In this document: positions 1 to 9,121 of the stretch, piece by piece | Numbering within the stretch: position 1 is the stretch's first letter | How the letters are laid out: every line of letters starts with the position of its first letter | Origin: Mycobacterium sp. | GTDB lineage: Bacteria; Actinomycetota; Actinomycetes; Mycobacteriales; Mycobacteriaceae | Assembly (NCBI GenBank): GCA_031292665.1 | Contig: JARLGR010000212.1 | Span: forward strand, 1 to 37,098 | Reading direction: 5' to 3' | Length of the DNA: 37,098 bases | Made by a program: the position numbers and the translations under genes | Notes under the pieces: generated by a model | What the model saw: the letters and a program-made list of their open reading frames with translations, nothing else | What the model was told of the DNA's origin: nothing | Database searches by the model: none

Positions 1-884
1 ACATCTCGCTCGGTGGACTGCCCCCCCGGCAGGGGCGCATGCCGCTCGGGCACGAACCCTCCGGCGAGGTGGTCGAGGTGGGTGGCGACGTGACGGGCAT
101 CTCCGTGGGCGACCACGTGGTCATCAATCCGATGGCGGCGCCCAGCGGCATCATCGGCAATGGCGGCGCGACAGGCGGTTTGGCGGACTATCTGCTCATC
201 GAGCAGGCTGTGCGCGGCAAGAGCCTCGAAGTTGTGCCTAAGCACATACCGTTCTCGGTGGCGGCGCTGAACGAGCCGATGGCGGTGGCGCGACATGCAG
301 TGAACCAGGCCGGGACGAATCCGTCCGACAAGGTGGTGGTATTCGGTGCCGGGCCGATCGGGCTCGGCGCGACGATCGGATTCAAATCGGTTGGTGTGCA
401 ACACGTCGTCGTTGTCGACCTGATTGCCTCTCGGCTGGAGAAGGCGCTCAGGGTGGGTGCCGACGCGGTCATCAACTCCGCCGACGAAGACGTCGCGCAA
501 CGGCTGATCGAACTGCACGGCGCAGGCGAGTCGATGTTTCCCGGAAGGGCGGCCACCGACATCTACCTGGACGCCGCGGGCGCACCCGCCGTGATCACGA
601 CCGCACTGACCGCCGCCAAGCGCGGCGCCAAGGTCGTCGTGGTCGCCCTCCACAAGGAACCGGTACCCGTTGACTTCCTCAACGTCATGAGCAACGAAGT
701 CACCGTCGTCGGGTCGATGGGCTACCCGGACGAGATCTTCGAAGTCACCAAAGACATCGTCGCCAACTGGGAGAAGTATGCCGTCATCGTGAGTCACACG
801 TACGCCTTCGACGACGTGCAGGAAGCGCTGCGGACCGCCGCGACGCCGGGTATCGCCGACAAGGTCGTCGTCACCTTCGACTGA
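1..884 (+). CDS. Zinc-type medium-chain alcohol dehydrogenase (5' partial)
   Basis: The frame is open to the left edge of the window, so the N-terminus, including the usual catalytic-zinc cysteine, lies outside it. About 293 residues are visible. They start near the GHE motif (GHEPSGEV), whose His/Glu belong to the catalytic zinc site, followed by a Rossmann fold with GAGPIGLG that binds NAD(P). The family oxidises alcohols to aldehydes or ketones in the cytosol. No cysteine occurs in the visible part, so the four-cysteine structural-zinc lobe of classical alcohol dehydrogenases is absent, as in sorbitol- or threonine-dehydrogenase-like members that have lost it. The substrate cannot be told. 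The next gene follows after about 97 bases on the same strand, and nothing ties it directly to the mhp-like operon downstream. Confidence 0.9.
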   Translation, partial: ISLGGLPPRQGRMPLGHEPSGEVVEVGGDVTGISVGDHVVINPMAAPSGIIGNGGATGGLADYLLIEQAVRGKSLEVVPKHIPFSVAALNEPMAVARHAVNQAGTNPSDKVVVFGAGPIGLGATIGFKSVGVQHVVVVDLIASRLEKALRVGADAVINSADEDVAQRLIELHGAGESMFPGRAATDIYLDAAGAPAVITTALTAAKRGAKVVVVALHKEPVPVDFLNVMSNEVTVVGSMGYPDEIFEVTKDIVANWEKYAVIVSHTYAFDDVQEALRTAATPGIADKVVVTFD

Positions 885-981
885 GGCGGGCGACGTCATC
901 ACCAGCGCCTGCAGCCAGCGGTCACCAGCAGGTTTCGGCCGCGGCACGTAGGGTAGCCGTCCTCCCGACCAGGAGGTGGTC

Positions 982-1479
982 ATGCGGACAGCCCAACCGT
1001 CGCAGCAACCGTCGCAGCAGGGATACACGCCGGACGAGCAACGCAACATCGCCCTGGCACGCGAATACATGGAGATTGCCTACGCCCTCGGCCGCGCCAG
1101 TGCGCAAGCCGTCAAGCATCTTTGCGCGACAGACAACCGCTTCATCGCACCGACGACGTTCCCGAACGTGCACGCGCTGGAAGACTACGCCGAAGATCAC
1201 GGCCGACTCATGGAGCAGGTGGACGACCTCCATATCGTGAGCGTCGACGTGCTGTTCGCCAAGGCCGACCGCGTCTGTCTGCGGTACACGGCGGAGGGCG
1301 CCCACCGCGGCAAGCCGCACGGGGACATTCAGCCGACCGGTCGCACCGCGCGCTGGTCAGCCGCCGCCCTGTTTCGGGTTCAGTACGGAAAGCTCGCCGA
1401 ATTCATCAAGGACTGGAACAAGTTGTCGATGTGGGAGCAACTCGGCTGGCCGGCGGAGGAATGCCGCACCGATAACTGA
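982..1479 (+). CDS. SnoaL-like / ester cyclase family protein
   Basis: A 165-residue protein of the NTF2-like fold. The C-terminal part has the pattern of SnoaL-type ester cyclases: GxPTGR-like (QPTGRTARW), then a strand carrying R and GKLAEFIKDWNKLSMWEQLGW-like residues, in which the polar D/W/L positions line the cavity. Members either isomerise or cyclise small hydrophobic substrates or simply bind them. The ATG at 982 was chosen because AGGAGG at 971-976 sits five bases before it; an in-frame GTG at 976 overlaps that ribosome-binding site and is unlikely. The gene converges on the KstD-like gene with a 9-base gap. Its low-complexity N-terminus (QPSQQPSQQ) is not conserved-looking. The reaction is unknown. 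Confidence 0.75.
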   Translation: MRTAQPSQQPSQQGYTPDEQRNIALAREYMEIAYALGRASAQAVKHLCATDNRFIAPTTFPNVHALEDYAEDHGRLMEQVDDLHIVSVDVLFAKADRVCLRYTAEGAHRGKPHGDIQPTGRTARWSAAALFRVQYGKLAEFIKDWNKLSMWEQLGWPAEECRTDN

Positions 1480-1488
1480 TGCCGTCCG

Positions 1489-3105
1489 CTACGTGAGGTC
1501 GATGGACTTCCCGGTAGCAGCCGCGTGGCCGGCCCGGTAGCCGAAAACCATTGCCGGGCCGATGGTTCCACCGGCGCCGCCATAGGCTCGTCCGGTGACA
1601 CCGCCCATCGCGTTGCCCGCGGCCAACAAACCCGGGATGGGCTCGCCGCTGACGTGCAGGACGCGGCCGTCGGGGTCGGTACGCGGACCGCCCTTGGTGC
1701 CCATCGCACCGATGCACACCGGAACCGCGTAGTACGGGGCGGTGTCGATCGGGCCGAGGGTCTTGCCGGCAGGCGTGGTGGCGTTTTCGTCACCCCAGTA
1801 ACCGTCGTATGCGCTGCAACCGCGCCCGAAGTCCGGATCGGCCCCGGCGGCCACGTGGCGGTTCCAGTACTCGACGGTGCGGGTGAGGCCGGCGGCGTCA
1901 ATGCCGGTCTTGCCGGCCAACTCGACGAGATCCGCTGACTCGCAGAACCAGTCCGGAACCGGTTCTCCGGGAGCAACGCCCAGGAATCCGTAGCGCTGCA
2001 GGTGAACCGAGTCGAAGACCATCCATCCGCGGTCGTTGACGTAACCCCCGCGGGGGTCCAGGTATTGGAACGCGCCGGCCATCGAGTTGTAGTCGGACGC
2101 CTCGTTGACGAACCGCCGCCCCGCGGCATTGACGATGATGCTCCGCGGGCGGGTTCGCTCCAGACGCACGCTGCGGCTGCGGGGCTGCCCGTCGATGGTG
2201 TCGCCCGGGAGCTGCACGATCGGCACCCACCAGGCTTCCCCCATGTTGGCCAGGTCCGCGCCGTGTGCCATCGCCATGCGTAACCCGTCCCCGGTGTTGT
2301 ACGGCGGAGAGACCGCGCCATGCATCGGGCCGCGCAGAAAGGCTTGCACCAGAACGGGATCCCACTCGAAGCCGCCGGTGCCCAGGATGACCCCGTGACG
2401 GGCGCGGACGCGGATGGTTTCTGCGCGCAAGGCGACCTGGACCCCGGTGATCTCCCCGCCTTCGGCGATCAGCTGCTCGGCACGTGCGTTCGTGTGGACC
2501 GTCGCCCCGGTGTCCAGCAAGCTGTCGAGCAGGCCGGCAATCAGTGCGGCACCGGCGACGCAGAGGTTCCCTTGTTGGTCATCCGCCGCCGCGTGCAGGC
2601 GGGCCCGGGTTTCGGCGTCGAAACCGACGTTGGAAAAGTCGGCGGGGAACGCCGTGATCCGGGTGGCCCACTCGCCCAAGCGATCGAGGTCGTAGGGGGC
2701 GGGAATGAGCGATCTGCCGCCACCGGGTTGTCCGCCCGGCAACTCGGGCCGGTAGTCGGGGAAGCCGGTCGCGATCTCGAAGCGCACGCCGCTGTGGGCT
2801 TCGACGAAGTCCAGCATCGCCGGGCCGGTCCGCACGAAGGTCTCGACCATCTCTTCGTCCATCGCGCCGAGGGACTGCGCACGCAGGTATCGCAACGCAT
2901 CCGCCGTCGTCAATTCGCCGCCGGGAGAACGGTTGTGGGCGGGAATCCACACGACGCCACCCGAGACCGCGGTGGTACCGCCGACGGTCGAGGCCTTTTC
3001 GAAGACCTCCACGGAAGCACCGGCGACCGCTGCCGTGAGTGCGGCTGTCAGTCCGGCGCCGCCGGTGCCGAGTACGACGACGTCGACTTCATGGTCCCAT
3101 GACAT
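1489..3105 (-). CDS. KstD-like FAD-dependent dehydrogenase (FAD-binding domain 2 family)
   Basis: A 538-residue flavoprotein of the fumarate reductase/3-ketosteroid Delta1-dehydrogenase superfamily. Visible features are the N-terminal dinucleotide motif GTGGAG with EKASTVGGTT, an FAD-contacting segment GRRFVNEASDY in mid-protein, and the C-terminal block AGNAMGGVTGRAYGGAGGTIGPA. Its Tyr aligns with the catalytic C-terminal Tyr of KstD (motif xYPGxGxTIGPA). KstD-like enzymes take two hydrogens from a ring carbon pair next to a ketone. The segment DYRPELPGG differs from DYYPELPGG in the second copy at 7367, so an active-site tyrosine may be changed. The gene lies 14 bases downstream of iclR on the same strand, so the two are probably one transcript. 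The substrate need not be a steroid. Confidence 0.88.
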   Translation of the reverse strand: MSWDHEVDVVVLGTGGAGLTAALTAAVAGASVEVFEKASTVGGTTAVSGGVVWIPAHNRSPGGELTTADALRYLRAQSLGAMDEEMVETFVRTGPAMLDFVEAHSGVRFEIATGFPDYRPELPGGQPGGGRSLIPAPYDLDRLGEWATRITAFPADFSNVGFDAETRARLHAAADDQQGNLCVAGAALIAGLLDSLLDTGATVHTNARAEQLIAEGGEITGVQVALRAETIRVRARHGVILGTGGFEWDPVLVQAFLRGPMHGAVSPPYNTGDGLRMAMAHGADLANMGEAWWVPIVQLPGDTIDGQPRSRSVRLERTRPRSIIVNAAGRRFVNEASDYNSMAGAFQYLDPRGGYVNDRGWMVFDSVHLQRYGFLGVAPGEPVPDWFCESADLVELAGKTGIDAAGLTRTVEYWNRHVAAGADPDFGRGCSAYDGYWGDENATTPAGKTLGPIDTAPYYAVPVCIGAMGTKGGPRTDPDGRVLHVSGEPIPGLLAAGNAMGGVTGRAYGGAGGTIGPAMVFGYRAGHAAATGKSIDLT

Positions 3106-3119
3106 GGACGGTTATCCCT

Positions 3120-3797
3120 TCAGCTCAACAGCTCGGACAACTGCTTTGCGGCCGTGACGACCGAGTCTTTCCCACGCATGACGACGTCTTCTCGGTGCGA
3201 GATGAGGTTGATGCAGGTGGGCGGGGACGGTGGCGGGCGATGGACCGGCACGGCCAAACCGTAGGTGTTCGGTTCGATCTCCGCGTACGTCGTGACCCAG
3301 CCGCAATCGCGGGTCTGGGTCACCAGATCCCGCTCGCCCGGGCGCGGGGGCATGCTGGCGAGCAGGGCGATCCCCGCGGCGCCGCGTTCCAACGGATACC
3401 GACTGCCCTCGTGGAAGGACATTTGGTAGGCGACATGACTGGGCACGATCACCGCGATCGCCACCTGCTGGTCGCCCTCCGCTATGAGCAGCGACACCGT
3501 GGTGCCCAAGTCGTCGGCCAGCGCCCGCAGCACCGGCAAACTGACCTGGCGCACATTGCGATCGAATGACGCGCCGAGCACGGCCAGGCCCGCCGCCGGC
3601 CGATACCGCCCGTCCTGCCCTTTGGCGACCAACCGAAACTCGGCCAACGTGGATAGCAGTCGATAGGCGATGGTGCGATGCACCCCGACCTGGTCGGCGA
3701 GTTGCTGCACGGTGAGCCCGTTCGGCGAATCCGCGACCATCTGCAGCGCGGCCAGCCCCCGGGCCAGCGTCTGGGAACCCGTTCCCGAACCAGTCAC
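3120..3797 (-). CDS. IclR-family transcriptional regulator
   Basis: A 225-residue regulator with the standard IclR plan. A winged helix-turn-helix occupies about residues 8-70 (SQTLARGLAALQMV, then LTVQQLADQVGVHRTIAYRLLSTL, then a wing ending YRPAAGL), followed by the GAF-like effector domain. Family members sense aromatic or short-chain acids and act as repressors or activators; the E. coli MhpR activator of phenylpropionate catabolism is of this type. The GTG at 3797 starts the protein just before the HTH, as usual. The gene diverges from the mhpC/A/B-like operon across a 120-base spacer that carries overlapping inverted repeats, the expected layout for a local regulator. It probably responds to a pathway substrate and controls both directions. 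Confidence 0.9.
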   Translation of the reverse strand: MTGSGTGSQTLARGLAALQMVADSPNGLTVQQLADQVGVHRTIAYRLLSTLAEFRLVAKGQDGRYRPAAGLAVLGASFDRNVRQVSLPVLRALADDLGTTVSLLIAEGDQQVAIAVIVPSHVAYQMSFHEGSRYPLERGAAGIALLASMPPRPGERDLVTQTRDCGWVTTYAEIEPNTYGLAVPVHRPPPSPPTCINLISHREDVVMRGKDSVVTAAKQLSELLS

Positions 3798-3840
3798 AGC
3801 CTTGACAGACCCCCATGCGAGAGCGTAGCCCTATATATAA

Positions 3841-3866
3841 CGCACATCAGCGTGCGATATTAGCAC
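3841..3866. promoter_or_regulatory. Overlapping inverted repeats, likely IclR operator
   Basis: Two inverted repeats share an arm in the divergent spacer: CGCAC (3841-3845) with GTGCG (3852-3856), and GTGC (3852-3855) with GCAC (3863-3866). The first extends imperfectly outward into the AT-rich stretch on each side (TATAACGCAC against GTGCGATAT). IclR proteins bind short palindromes near divergent promoters. The position, between the iclR start at 3797 and the hydrolase start at 3918, fits autoregulation plus control of the catabolic operon. Binding is inferred. Confidence 0.5.
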
Positions 3867-3917
3867 ACCCGGTAGGCGAAAAACGAGGACAATATTTCCC
3901 CGGCTATGAGAGGGACC

Positions 3918-4781
3918 GTGGCGGAATTCGAGAGCATATGGAGCGATCTCCAGGGTGTCGCGTTTTCCCAGGGCTACCTCCACGCCGGGGGAGTGCGGAC
4001 CCGTTACCTGCGGGCCGGTGAATCCGGCAAGCCCGTGCTGGTGTTCTTGCACGGCTCGGGCGGCCATGCCGAGGCTTACGTCCGGAACTTGGCGGCGCAC
4101 GCGGAGCATTTCTGGACCTGGTCCATCGACATGCTGGGCCACGGCTACACCGACAAGCCGGGTCACCCGTTGGACGTCGGCCACTACGTCGACCACCTGA
4201 TGGCGGTCCTGGGCGCGATCGGAGTCGATCGCGCCTGCCTGAGCGGTGAATCGCTGGGCGGCTGGGTGGCGGCCCGCGCCGCTATCGACCACCCGGACGT
4301 CGTTGACCGACTGGTCCTCAACACCGCCGGCGGCTCCCAGGCCGATCCGGTGGTGATGAAGCGGATCATCACGTTGTCCATGGCGGCCGCTGAGGACCCG
4401 ACATGGGAGACCGTTCAAGCGCGGATCAAATGGCTGATGGCCGACAAGTCAAAGGATTACGACGATCTGGTCGCCAGCAGGCAACGGGTCTATCGCCAAC
4501 CCGGATTCGTCGACGCCATGCGCGACATCATGGCGCTGCAGGATCCCGAGATCCGGGCCCGCAACATCATCGGGCCGGATGACTACGACAAGATCACCGC
4601 GCCGACGCTGGTGCTGTGGACCAGTGACGATCCCACCGCCGACGTGACCGAAGGGCGCCGCATCGCGTCGATGATCCCCAACGCGCGCTTCGAACTGATG
4701 CCCGGTTGCGGTCATTGGCCGCAGTACGAGGACGCCAAGACCTTCAACCGCCTGCATCTCGACTTCCTGCTGGGCCGGTGA
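3918..4781 (+). CDS. mhpC: Alpha/beta hydrolase, MhpC-like meta-cleavage product hydrolase
   Basis: A 287-residue alpha/beta hydrolase. The triad is visible: nucleophile Ser112 in GESLGG, acid Asp near 237-238 in TSDDPT, and His266 in GCGHWPQ; the oxyanion segment is LHGSGGH. Proteins of this kind next to an extradiol dioxygenase hydrolyse the C-C bond of the ring-cleavage product, giving a dienoate and an acid. It is the first gene of a plus-strand operon, and its stop overlaps the start of the hydroxylase gene (TGATG). I chose the GTG at 3918 because GAGAGGG lies just upstream; an ATG at 3906 would add four residues but has no ribosome-binding site at a normal distance. The mhpC name reflects context and family, not a proven substrate. 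Confidence 0.82.
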   Translation: MAEFESIWSDLQGVAFSQGYLHAGGVRTRYLRAGESGKPVLVFLHGSGGHAEAYVRNLAAHAEHFWTWSIDMLGHGYTDKPGHPLDVGHYVDHLMAVLGAIGVDRACLSGESLGGWVAARAAIDHPDVVDRLVLNTAGGSQADPVVMKRIITLSMAAAEDPTWETVQARIKWLMADKSKDYDDLVASRQRVYRQPGFVDAMRDIMALQDPEIRARNIIGPDDYDKITAPTLVLWTSDDPTADVTEGRRIASMIPNARFELMPGCGHWPQYEDAKTFNRLHLDFLLGR

Positions 4782-6505
4782 TGGTCGCGGCCGGGCAAGA
4801 CGCAGCACAGGTTGATGTCGACGTTCTCGTCGTCGGCGCCGGCCCGGTCGGCTTGACTCTGGCGAACATCCTTGGCCTGCAGGGCGTGAGCACCCTGGTG
4901 GTCGACGAGCGCGACGCGCTGATCGACTACCCGCGCGGGGTTGGGCTGGACGACGAGGCGCTGCGCACCTTCCAGTCGATCGGCCTGGTCGACCGCATCC
5001 TGCCGCACACCGTGCCCAACCAGATCCTGCGTTTCGTCGACGCCAAGCGCCGGGTGCTGGCCGAAATGGCCCCCCCCGACGCGCGTTTCGGGTGGCCCAA
5101 GCGAAACGGCTTCGTCCAACCGCTCGTCGACGCTGAATTGCTGGCCGGCCTGCAGCGCTTCGAGCACGTCGAGGTGCGGTGGGAACGGCCGATGACGGCA
5201 TGCCGGCAGGACGACGACGCGGTCACCGTCGAGCTCGGTGGCGATCACGAGACAACCAGTCTGCGAGCACGGTACGTCGTCGGGTGCGACGGTGGACGCA
5301 GCATCACGCGACGCATGATGGGCGTGTCCTTCGACGGGACGACGTCGTCGACACGCTGGCTGGTGGTCGACGTCGCCAACGATCCGCTCGGCCACCCGAA
5401 CAGCGAGGTGGGCGCCGACCCCGAACGTCCGTATGCCTCGATCTCGATCGCGCACGGGATACGGCGGTTCGAGTTCATGATTCACAACCACGAGTCCGAC
5501 GAGCAGGCGCAGGACCCGGCGTTTCTGAGGCAGATGCTGGCGCGGATGGTGCCGCACCCTGACCGGGTCGACGTGATCCGGCGGCGGGTCTACACCCATC
5601 ACTCACGCATAGCCGGCGCTTTCCGCGCCGGCCGACTGCTGCTCGCCGGAGATGCGGCGCACCTGATGCCGGTGTGGCAGGGCCAGGGCTACAACAGCGG
5701 CATTCGGGACGCGTTCAACCTGGGGTGGAAGCTCGCGGCGGTGGTGCGCGGCCTGGCCGACGAGAAGTTGCTGGACACCTATGACGTCGAGCGCCGCAGA
5801 CACGCGCGGGCGATGATCGACCTTTCCACCATGGTCGGCCGCGCCATTTCGCCGACCAACCGTCGGGTGGCCGGCGCGCGAGACCTCCTGGTGCGGTCCG
5901 CGTCGATTGTGCCGACGCTCAAGCGGTACGTGCTGGAGATGCGGTTCAAGCCGATGCCGCGCTACGAGCAGGGGGCCGTGGTGCACGAGGCAGCTCCCCG
6001 AAAGACCGGCCGCGCCGACTCGCCGGTCGGCACCTTGTTCGTCCAGCCGCGGGTCGATACCCGCAGCCAACAGGATGTTCTGCTCGACGACGTACTGGGC
6101 AACTGGTTCGCCGTGGTGTGCTGGAACAACAACCCGCGCGCAATCCTCGGCGACATAGCGTTCAAGAGCTGGGAAGCCCTGGGGGCGCGCTTTTTTGCCC
6201 TGCGCCCCGCGACCCAGTTGCACTGGGCAGGTCACGACGACCCCGACGTCGTGATCGTGGGCGACCGCCACGGTGGGCTCAAGTCCTGGTTCGACACCCA
6301 TCAGGAATCGGTGCTATTCCTTCGTCCGGATCGGTGCATCGCGGGTGCGTGTATCGCTCAGCGAGCACCCGAGTTGAGCGCCTCGCTGCTGGACGTGCTC
6401 ACCCTCACGCCGGGAGGGGGTGATCGCCAAAGTGGCACTGGCTCTGTGCTGTATGTCGCACAGCCCGCTGCTGAACCTTCCGGGGCCGTCGCAGGACCTG
6501 CTTGA
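4781..6505 (+). CDS. mhpA: FAD-dependent aromatic hydroxylase, MhpA-like
   Basis: A 574-residue class A flavin monooxygenase. The N-terminal FAD motif is GAGPVG at 19-24. The GDAAH motif near residues 290-294 ([21 protein letters not shown]) contacts the flavin ribityl chain, and [10 protein letters not shown] near 168 is the DG motif that binds FAD and NAD(P)H. A thioredoxin-like C-terminal domain follows, as in MhpA and phenol hydroxylases. MhpA hydroxylates 3-(3-hydroxyphenyl)propionate to the 2,3-diol with NADH and O2. Here the neighbours (extradiol dioxygenase and C-C hydrolase) confirm a catechol-forming role, but the side chain of the substrate is unknown. It starts at the ATG overlapping the hydrolase stop and overlaps the next gene by about 74 bases, so the three genes are translationally coupled. 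Confidence 0.88.
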   Translation: MVAAGQDAAQVDVDVLVVGAGPVGLTLANILGLQGVSTLVVDERDALIDYPRGVGLDDEALRTFQSIGLVDRILPHTVPNQILRFVDAKRRVLAEMAPPDARFGWPKRNGFVQPLVDAELLAGLQRFEHVEVRWERPMTACRQDDDAVTVELGGDHETTSLRARYVVGCDGGRSITRRMMGVSFDGTTSSTRWLVVDVANDPLGHPNSEVGADPERPYASISIAHGIRRFEFMIHNHESDEQAQDPAFLRQMLARMVPHPDRVDVIRRRVYTHHSRIAGAFRAGRLLLAGDAAHLMPVWQGQGYNSGIRDAFNLGWKLAAVVRGLADEKLLDTYDVERRRHARAMIDLSTMVGRAISPTNRRVAGARDLLVRSASIVPTLKRYVLEMRFKPMPRYEQGAVVHEAAPRKTGRADSPVGTLFVQPRVDTRSQQDVLLDDVLGNWFAVVCWNNNPRAILGDIAFKSWEALGARFFALRPATQLHWAGHDDPDVVIVGDRHGGLKSWFDTHQESVLFLRPDRCIAGACIAQRAPELSASLLDVLTLTPGGGDRQSGTGSVLYVAQPAAEPSGAVAGPA

Positions 6506-7370
6506 CGACATTGAAGGCGCGATCGCCCGGGCGCGAGAGTTCGTTGAGGACTACCAACCCGACCTCGTCGTGACCTTTTCCCCGGATCACTACAACGGGT
6601 TCTTCTACAAGGTGATGCCGCAGTTCTGCATCGGCACGAGCGCCAACGGCGTCGGTGATTACGGCACCTACGCCGGTCCCCTCGACGTGCCGGAAGACCT
6701 TGCGAACGACTGCGCCAGGGCGGTCCTGGGCGCAGGGGTCGATGTAGCGGTGTCGGTCAGCATGGACGTTGACCATGGCACCGTCCAACCGCTCGAAAAG
6801 CTCTTCGGCGACGCCACCGCGCGCCCTGTCATACCGATCTTCGTCAATGCGGTCGCCGTGCCGTTGGGGCCGTTGCACCGGTGCCGGGCGCTCGGCGCCG
6901 CGGTGGGCAACTACCTGGCCGGCCTGGACAAGCGGGTACTGGTCCTGGGATCCGGGGGGCTGTCCCATAGTCCGCCGGTGCCGACGCTGGCGAGTGCGCC
7001 CCCGCCGGTGCTCGAACGGATCGTGCACGGACAGCCGATGACGCCGCAGCAGCGGGAATCCCGGCAAGTGGCTGTGATCGACGCGGCCAAAAGCTTCGCC
7101 GCCGGCGTGGGTGCGCTGCAACCGCTCAACCCTGAGTGGGACCGTCGCTTCCTCGAGATCATCGACGGCGGAAGGCTTTCCGAGCTCGATAAATGGTCGA
7201 ACTCTTTCGTCGTCCACGAAGGCGGCAGCTCCGCGCAGGAGATCAGAACGTGGGTGGCTGCGTTCGCTGCCCTGGCGGCCGCCGGTCCGTATCAGACGAC
7301 AATGCGCTACTACAAACCGGCCCCCGACCTCATTGCCGGTTTCGCCATCAGAACGGCCGTGCCGAAATGA
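6432..7370 (+). CDS. mhpB: Class III extradiol dioxygenase, MhpB-like (2,3-dihydroxyphenylpropionate 1,2-dioxygenase family)
   Basis: A 312-residue LigB-type ring-cleavage dioxygenase that aligns along its whole length with E. coli MhpB. Shared blocks are SHSPL at the N-terminus, [38 protein letters not shown] and TWVAAFAA. With the GTG at 6432 as start, the two acid-base histidines fall at 115 and 179, the same numbers as in MhpB. The upstream GGGGGTGATC (6416-6425) resembles an extended ribosome-binding site. A GTG at 6420 would add four residues. It needs Fe(II) and cleaves a catechol next to the hydroxyls. It overlaps the hydroxylase gene at its start and the KstD-like gene at its end (ATGA). 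The true catechol may differ from that of MhpB. Confidence 0.9.
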   Translation: MALALCCMSHSPLLNLPGPSQDLLDDIEGAIARAREFVEDYQPDLVVTFSPDHYNGFFYKVMPQFCIGTSANGVGDYGTYAGPLDVPEDLANDCARAVLGAGVDVAVSVSMDVDHGTVQPLEKLFGDATARPVIPIFVNAVAVPLGPLHRCRALGAAVGNYLAGLDKRVLVLGSGGLSHSPPVPTLASAPPPVLERIVHGQPMTPQQRESRQVAVIDAAKSFAAGVGALQPLNPEWDRRFLEIIDGGRLSELDKWSNSFVVHEGGSSAQEIRTWVAAFAALAAAGPYQTTMRYYKPAPDLIAGFAIRTAVPK

Positions 7371-9103
7371 CTTCTTCGGTTTCAACCACCTCCGGCGTTT
7401 TCGACCATGTCGCGGACGTGCTTGTCGTCGGATCCGGCGGGGGCGGCATGACGGCAGCCCTGACCGCCCACGCTGCCGGACTGGACGTGCTAGTGGTGGA
7501 GAAGTCTTCCCACTTCGGCGGTTCGACCGCACTTTCCGGTGGCGGCATCTGGGTGCCGGGCGCCCCGGCGCAGCGCCGGGAGGGCTACGCACCACCGCCC
7601 GAAGGGGTGGTCGAGTACATGCGGCAGGTCACCGAAGGCCTGGTCAGCGAAGCCCGGATACGGCAGTATGTCGACTCCGCGCCGCAGATGCTCGAGTTCC
7701 TGGAGAACCTCTCGCGATGGTTCAAGTTCGTCTGGAAGCCCGGTTATGCCGATTACTACCCGGAGTTGCCCGGCGGCTCCGAGTTGGGCAGCACCATTAA
7801 TGTGCCACCTATCGACCTGCGCAAGCTGGGGCCCGACGAGCAGAAACTGCTCAAGCCGTTGGCGCTCGCTCCCAGAGGAATCTGGTTGGGCCCCAAGGAG
7901 CTTCGGACCTTCTACCGGATCAGGCAGTCATGGGCCGGCAAGGGCGTGCTGCTGAAACTCATTTCGCGGATGATCAGGGCCCGAGTGTTCGGCGAGAGGA
8001 TGGCGGCGATCGGGCAGTCGCTGGCCGCCAGGCTCAGGCTCGCGATGAGGGAACGCGGCATCCCGGTATGGCTGGACTCACCGATGGTCGAGTTGCTCAC
8101 CGACGCCGACGGCGCGGTGACCGGTGTGGTGCTGGAAAGAAACGGCGGCACCCAACGGGTCGGCGCGCGGCGGGGAGTGATCCTGGCGTCCGGCGGATTC
8201 GACCACGACCTCGCCTGGCGCAAAGAGCAACTGCCGGTCATCGAGCAGGATTGGAGCTTCGGCAATCCGGCCGCCATGGGGGACGGTATCCGCGCCGGGG
8301 AAAAGGTAGGCGCCGCGACCCTGTTGCTCGATGAGGCCTGGTGGTTCCCGGCGATCCAATGGCCGGAGGGCCGAATGCAATTCATGCTCAACGAACGGAT
8401 GATGCCGGCGCAGTTCATCGTCAACGGGGACGGAAGGCGCTTCATCAACGAGGCGGCGCCGTACATGGACTTCGGTCACGCCATGATCGACGGGCAGAAA
8501 TCGGGAGTGACCCACATCCCGTGCTGGCTCATCACCGACCAGCGGTCGTGGAATCGCTACGTCATCGGCGGCCATCTGCCGATACCGAAAATCCCCGGCG
8601 CGCCGGTACCGACTGGACGTAAGGTTCCTGCTGCCTGGCTGGAATCCGGCGTGGTCAAAGCGGCGATGACGTGGGACGAAATGGCGGTGAAGATAGGGGT
8701 ACCGGCACGTCAACTTTCCGAGACCGCGAGCCGCTTCAACGAACTCGCGCACAAGGGGCACGACGACGATTTCAACCGCGGCGACAGCGTCTACGACAAC
8801 TACTACGGTGACCCGACATTGCCAAACCCTAATCTGTATCCACTGGGCAAACCGCCCTACTACGCGTTCCGAATCGTTCTCGGCGACCTCGGGACATCGG
8901 GTGGCCTCAGTGTCGACGAACACGCCCGCGTGCTGCGAAGCGACGGCACCGTAGTGCGCGGGCTGTACGCGGTGGGCAACACCTCAGCCCCGGTCATGGG
9001 CCGCAGCTATGCGGGCGCCGGGGCGACCATCGGCCCAGCCATGACCTTCGGCTACGTCGCAGCCAAACATCTTGCAGCCCAACCCGACTACCAGACCCTC
9101 TAA
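7367..9103 (+). CDS. KstD-like FAD-dependent dehydrogenase, second copy
   Basis: A 578-residue flavoprotein. The FAD motif GSGGGG lies at residues 22-27, with [16 protein letters not shown] after it. Mid-protein motifs are [11 protein letters not shown] and [15 protein letters not shown], and the C-terminal block is [25 protein letters not shown]. The tyrosine-bearing segments correspond to those of 3-ketosteroid Delta1-dehydrogenases, so the enzyme probably desaturates a ring next to a ketone. The ATG at 7367 overlaps the dioxygenase stop by four bases. Position inside a catechol-cleavage operon suggests it prepares or aromatises an alicyclic ketone rather than acting on a steroid; KstD-like desaturases are known that convert 4-oxocyclohexanecarboxylate to 4-hydroxybenzoate. 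The substrate is inference. Confidence 0.88.
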   Translation: MTSSVSTTSGVFDHVADVLVVGSGGGGMTAALTAHAAGLDVLVVEKSSHFGGSTALSGGGIWVPGAPAQRREGYAPPPEGVVEYMRQVTEGLVSEARIRQYVDSAPQMLEFLENLSRWFKFVWKPGYADYYPELPGGSELGSTINVPPIDLRKLGPDEQKLLKPLALAPRGIWLGPKELRTFYRIRQSWAGKGVLLKLISRMIRARVFGERMAAIGQSLAARLRLAMRERGIPVWLDSPMVELLTDADGAVTGVVLERNGGTQRVGARRGVILASGGFDHDLAWRKEQLPVIEQDWSFGNPAAMGDGIRAGEKVGAATLLLDEAWWFPAIQWPEGRMQFMLNERMMPAQFIVNGDGRRFINEAAPYMDFGHAMIDGQKSGVTHIPCWLITDQRSWNRYVIGGHLPIPKIPGAPVPTGRKVPAAWLESGVVKAAMTWDEMAVKIGVPARQLSETASRFNELAHKGHDDDFNRGDSVYDNYYGDPTLPNPNLYPLGKPPYYAFRIVLGDLGTSGGLSVDEHARVLRSDGTVVRGLYAVGNTSAPVMGRSYAGAGATIGPAMTFGYVAAKHLAAQPDYQTL

Positions 9104-9121
9104 CTCTCACGAGAGGTAACG

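Noticed and set aside
3832..3839. TATATATA as a definite -10 element
   Set aside because: It lies between divergent genes and could serve either strand, and no convincing -35 at the right distance could be assigned.
6420..6431. GTG at 6420 as start of the dioxygenase
   Set aside because: It abuts the G-rich ribosome-binding stretch with no spacer, and it shifts the catalytic histidines away from the MhpB numbering that the 6432 start gives.
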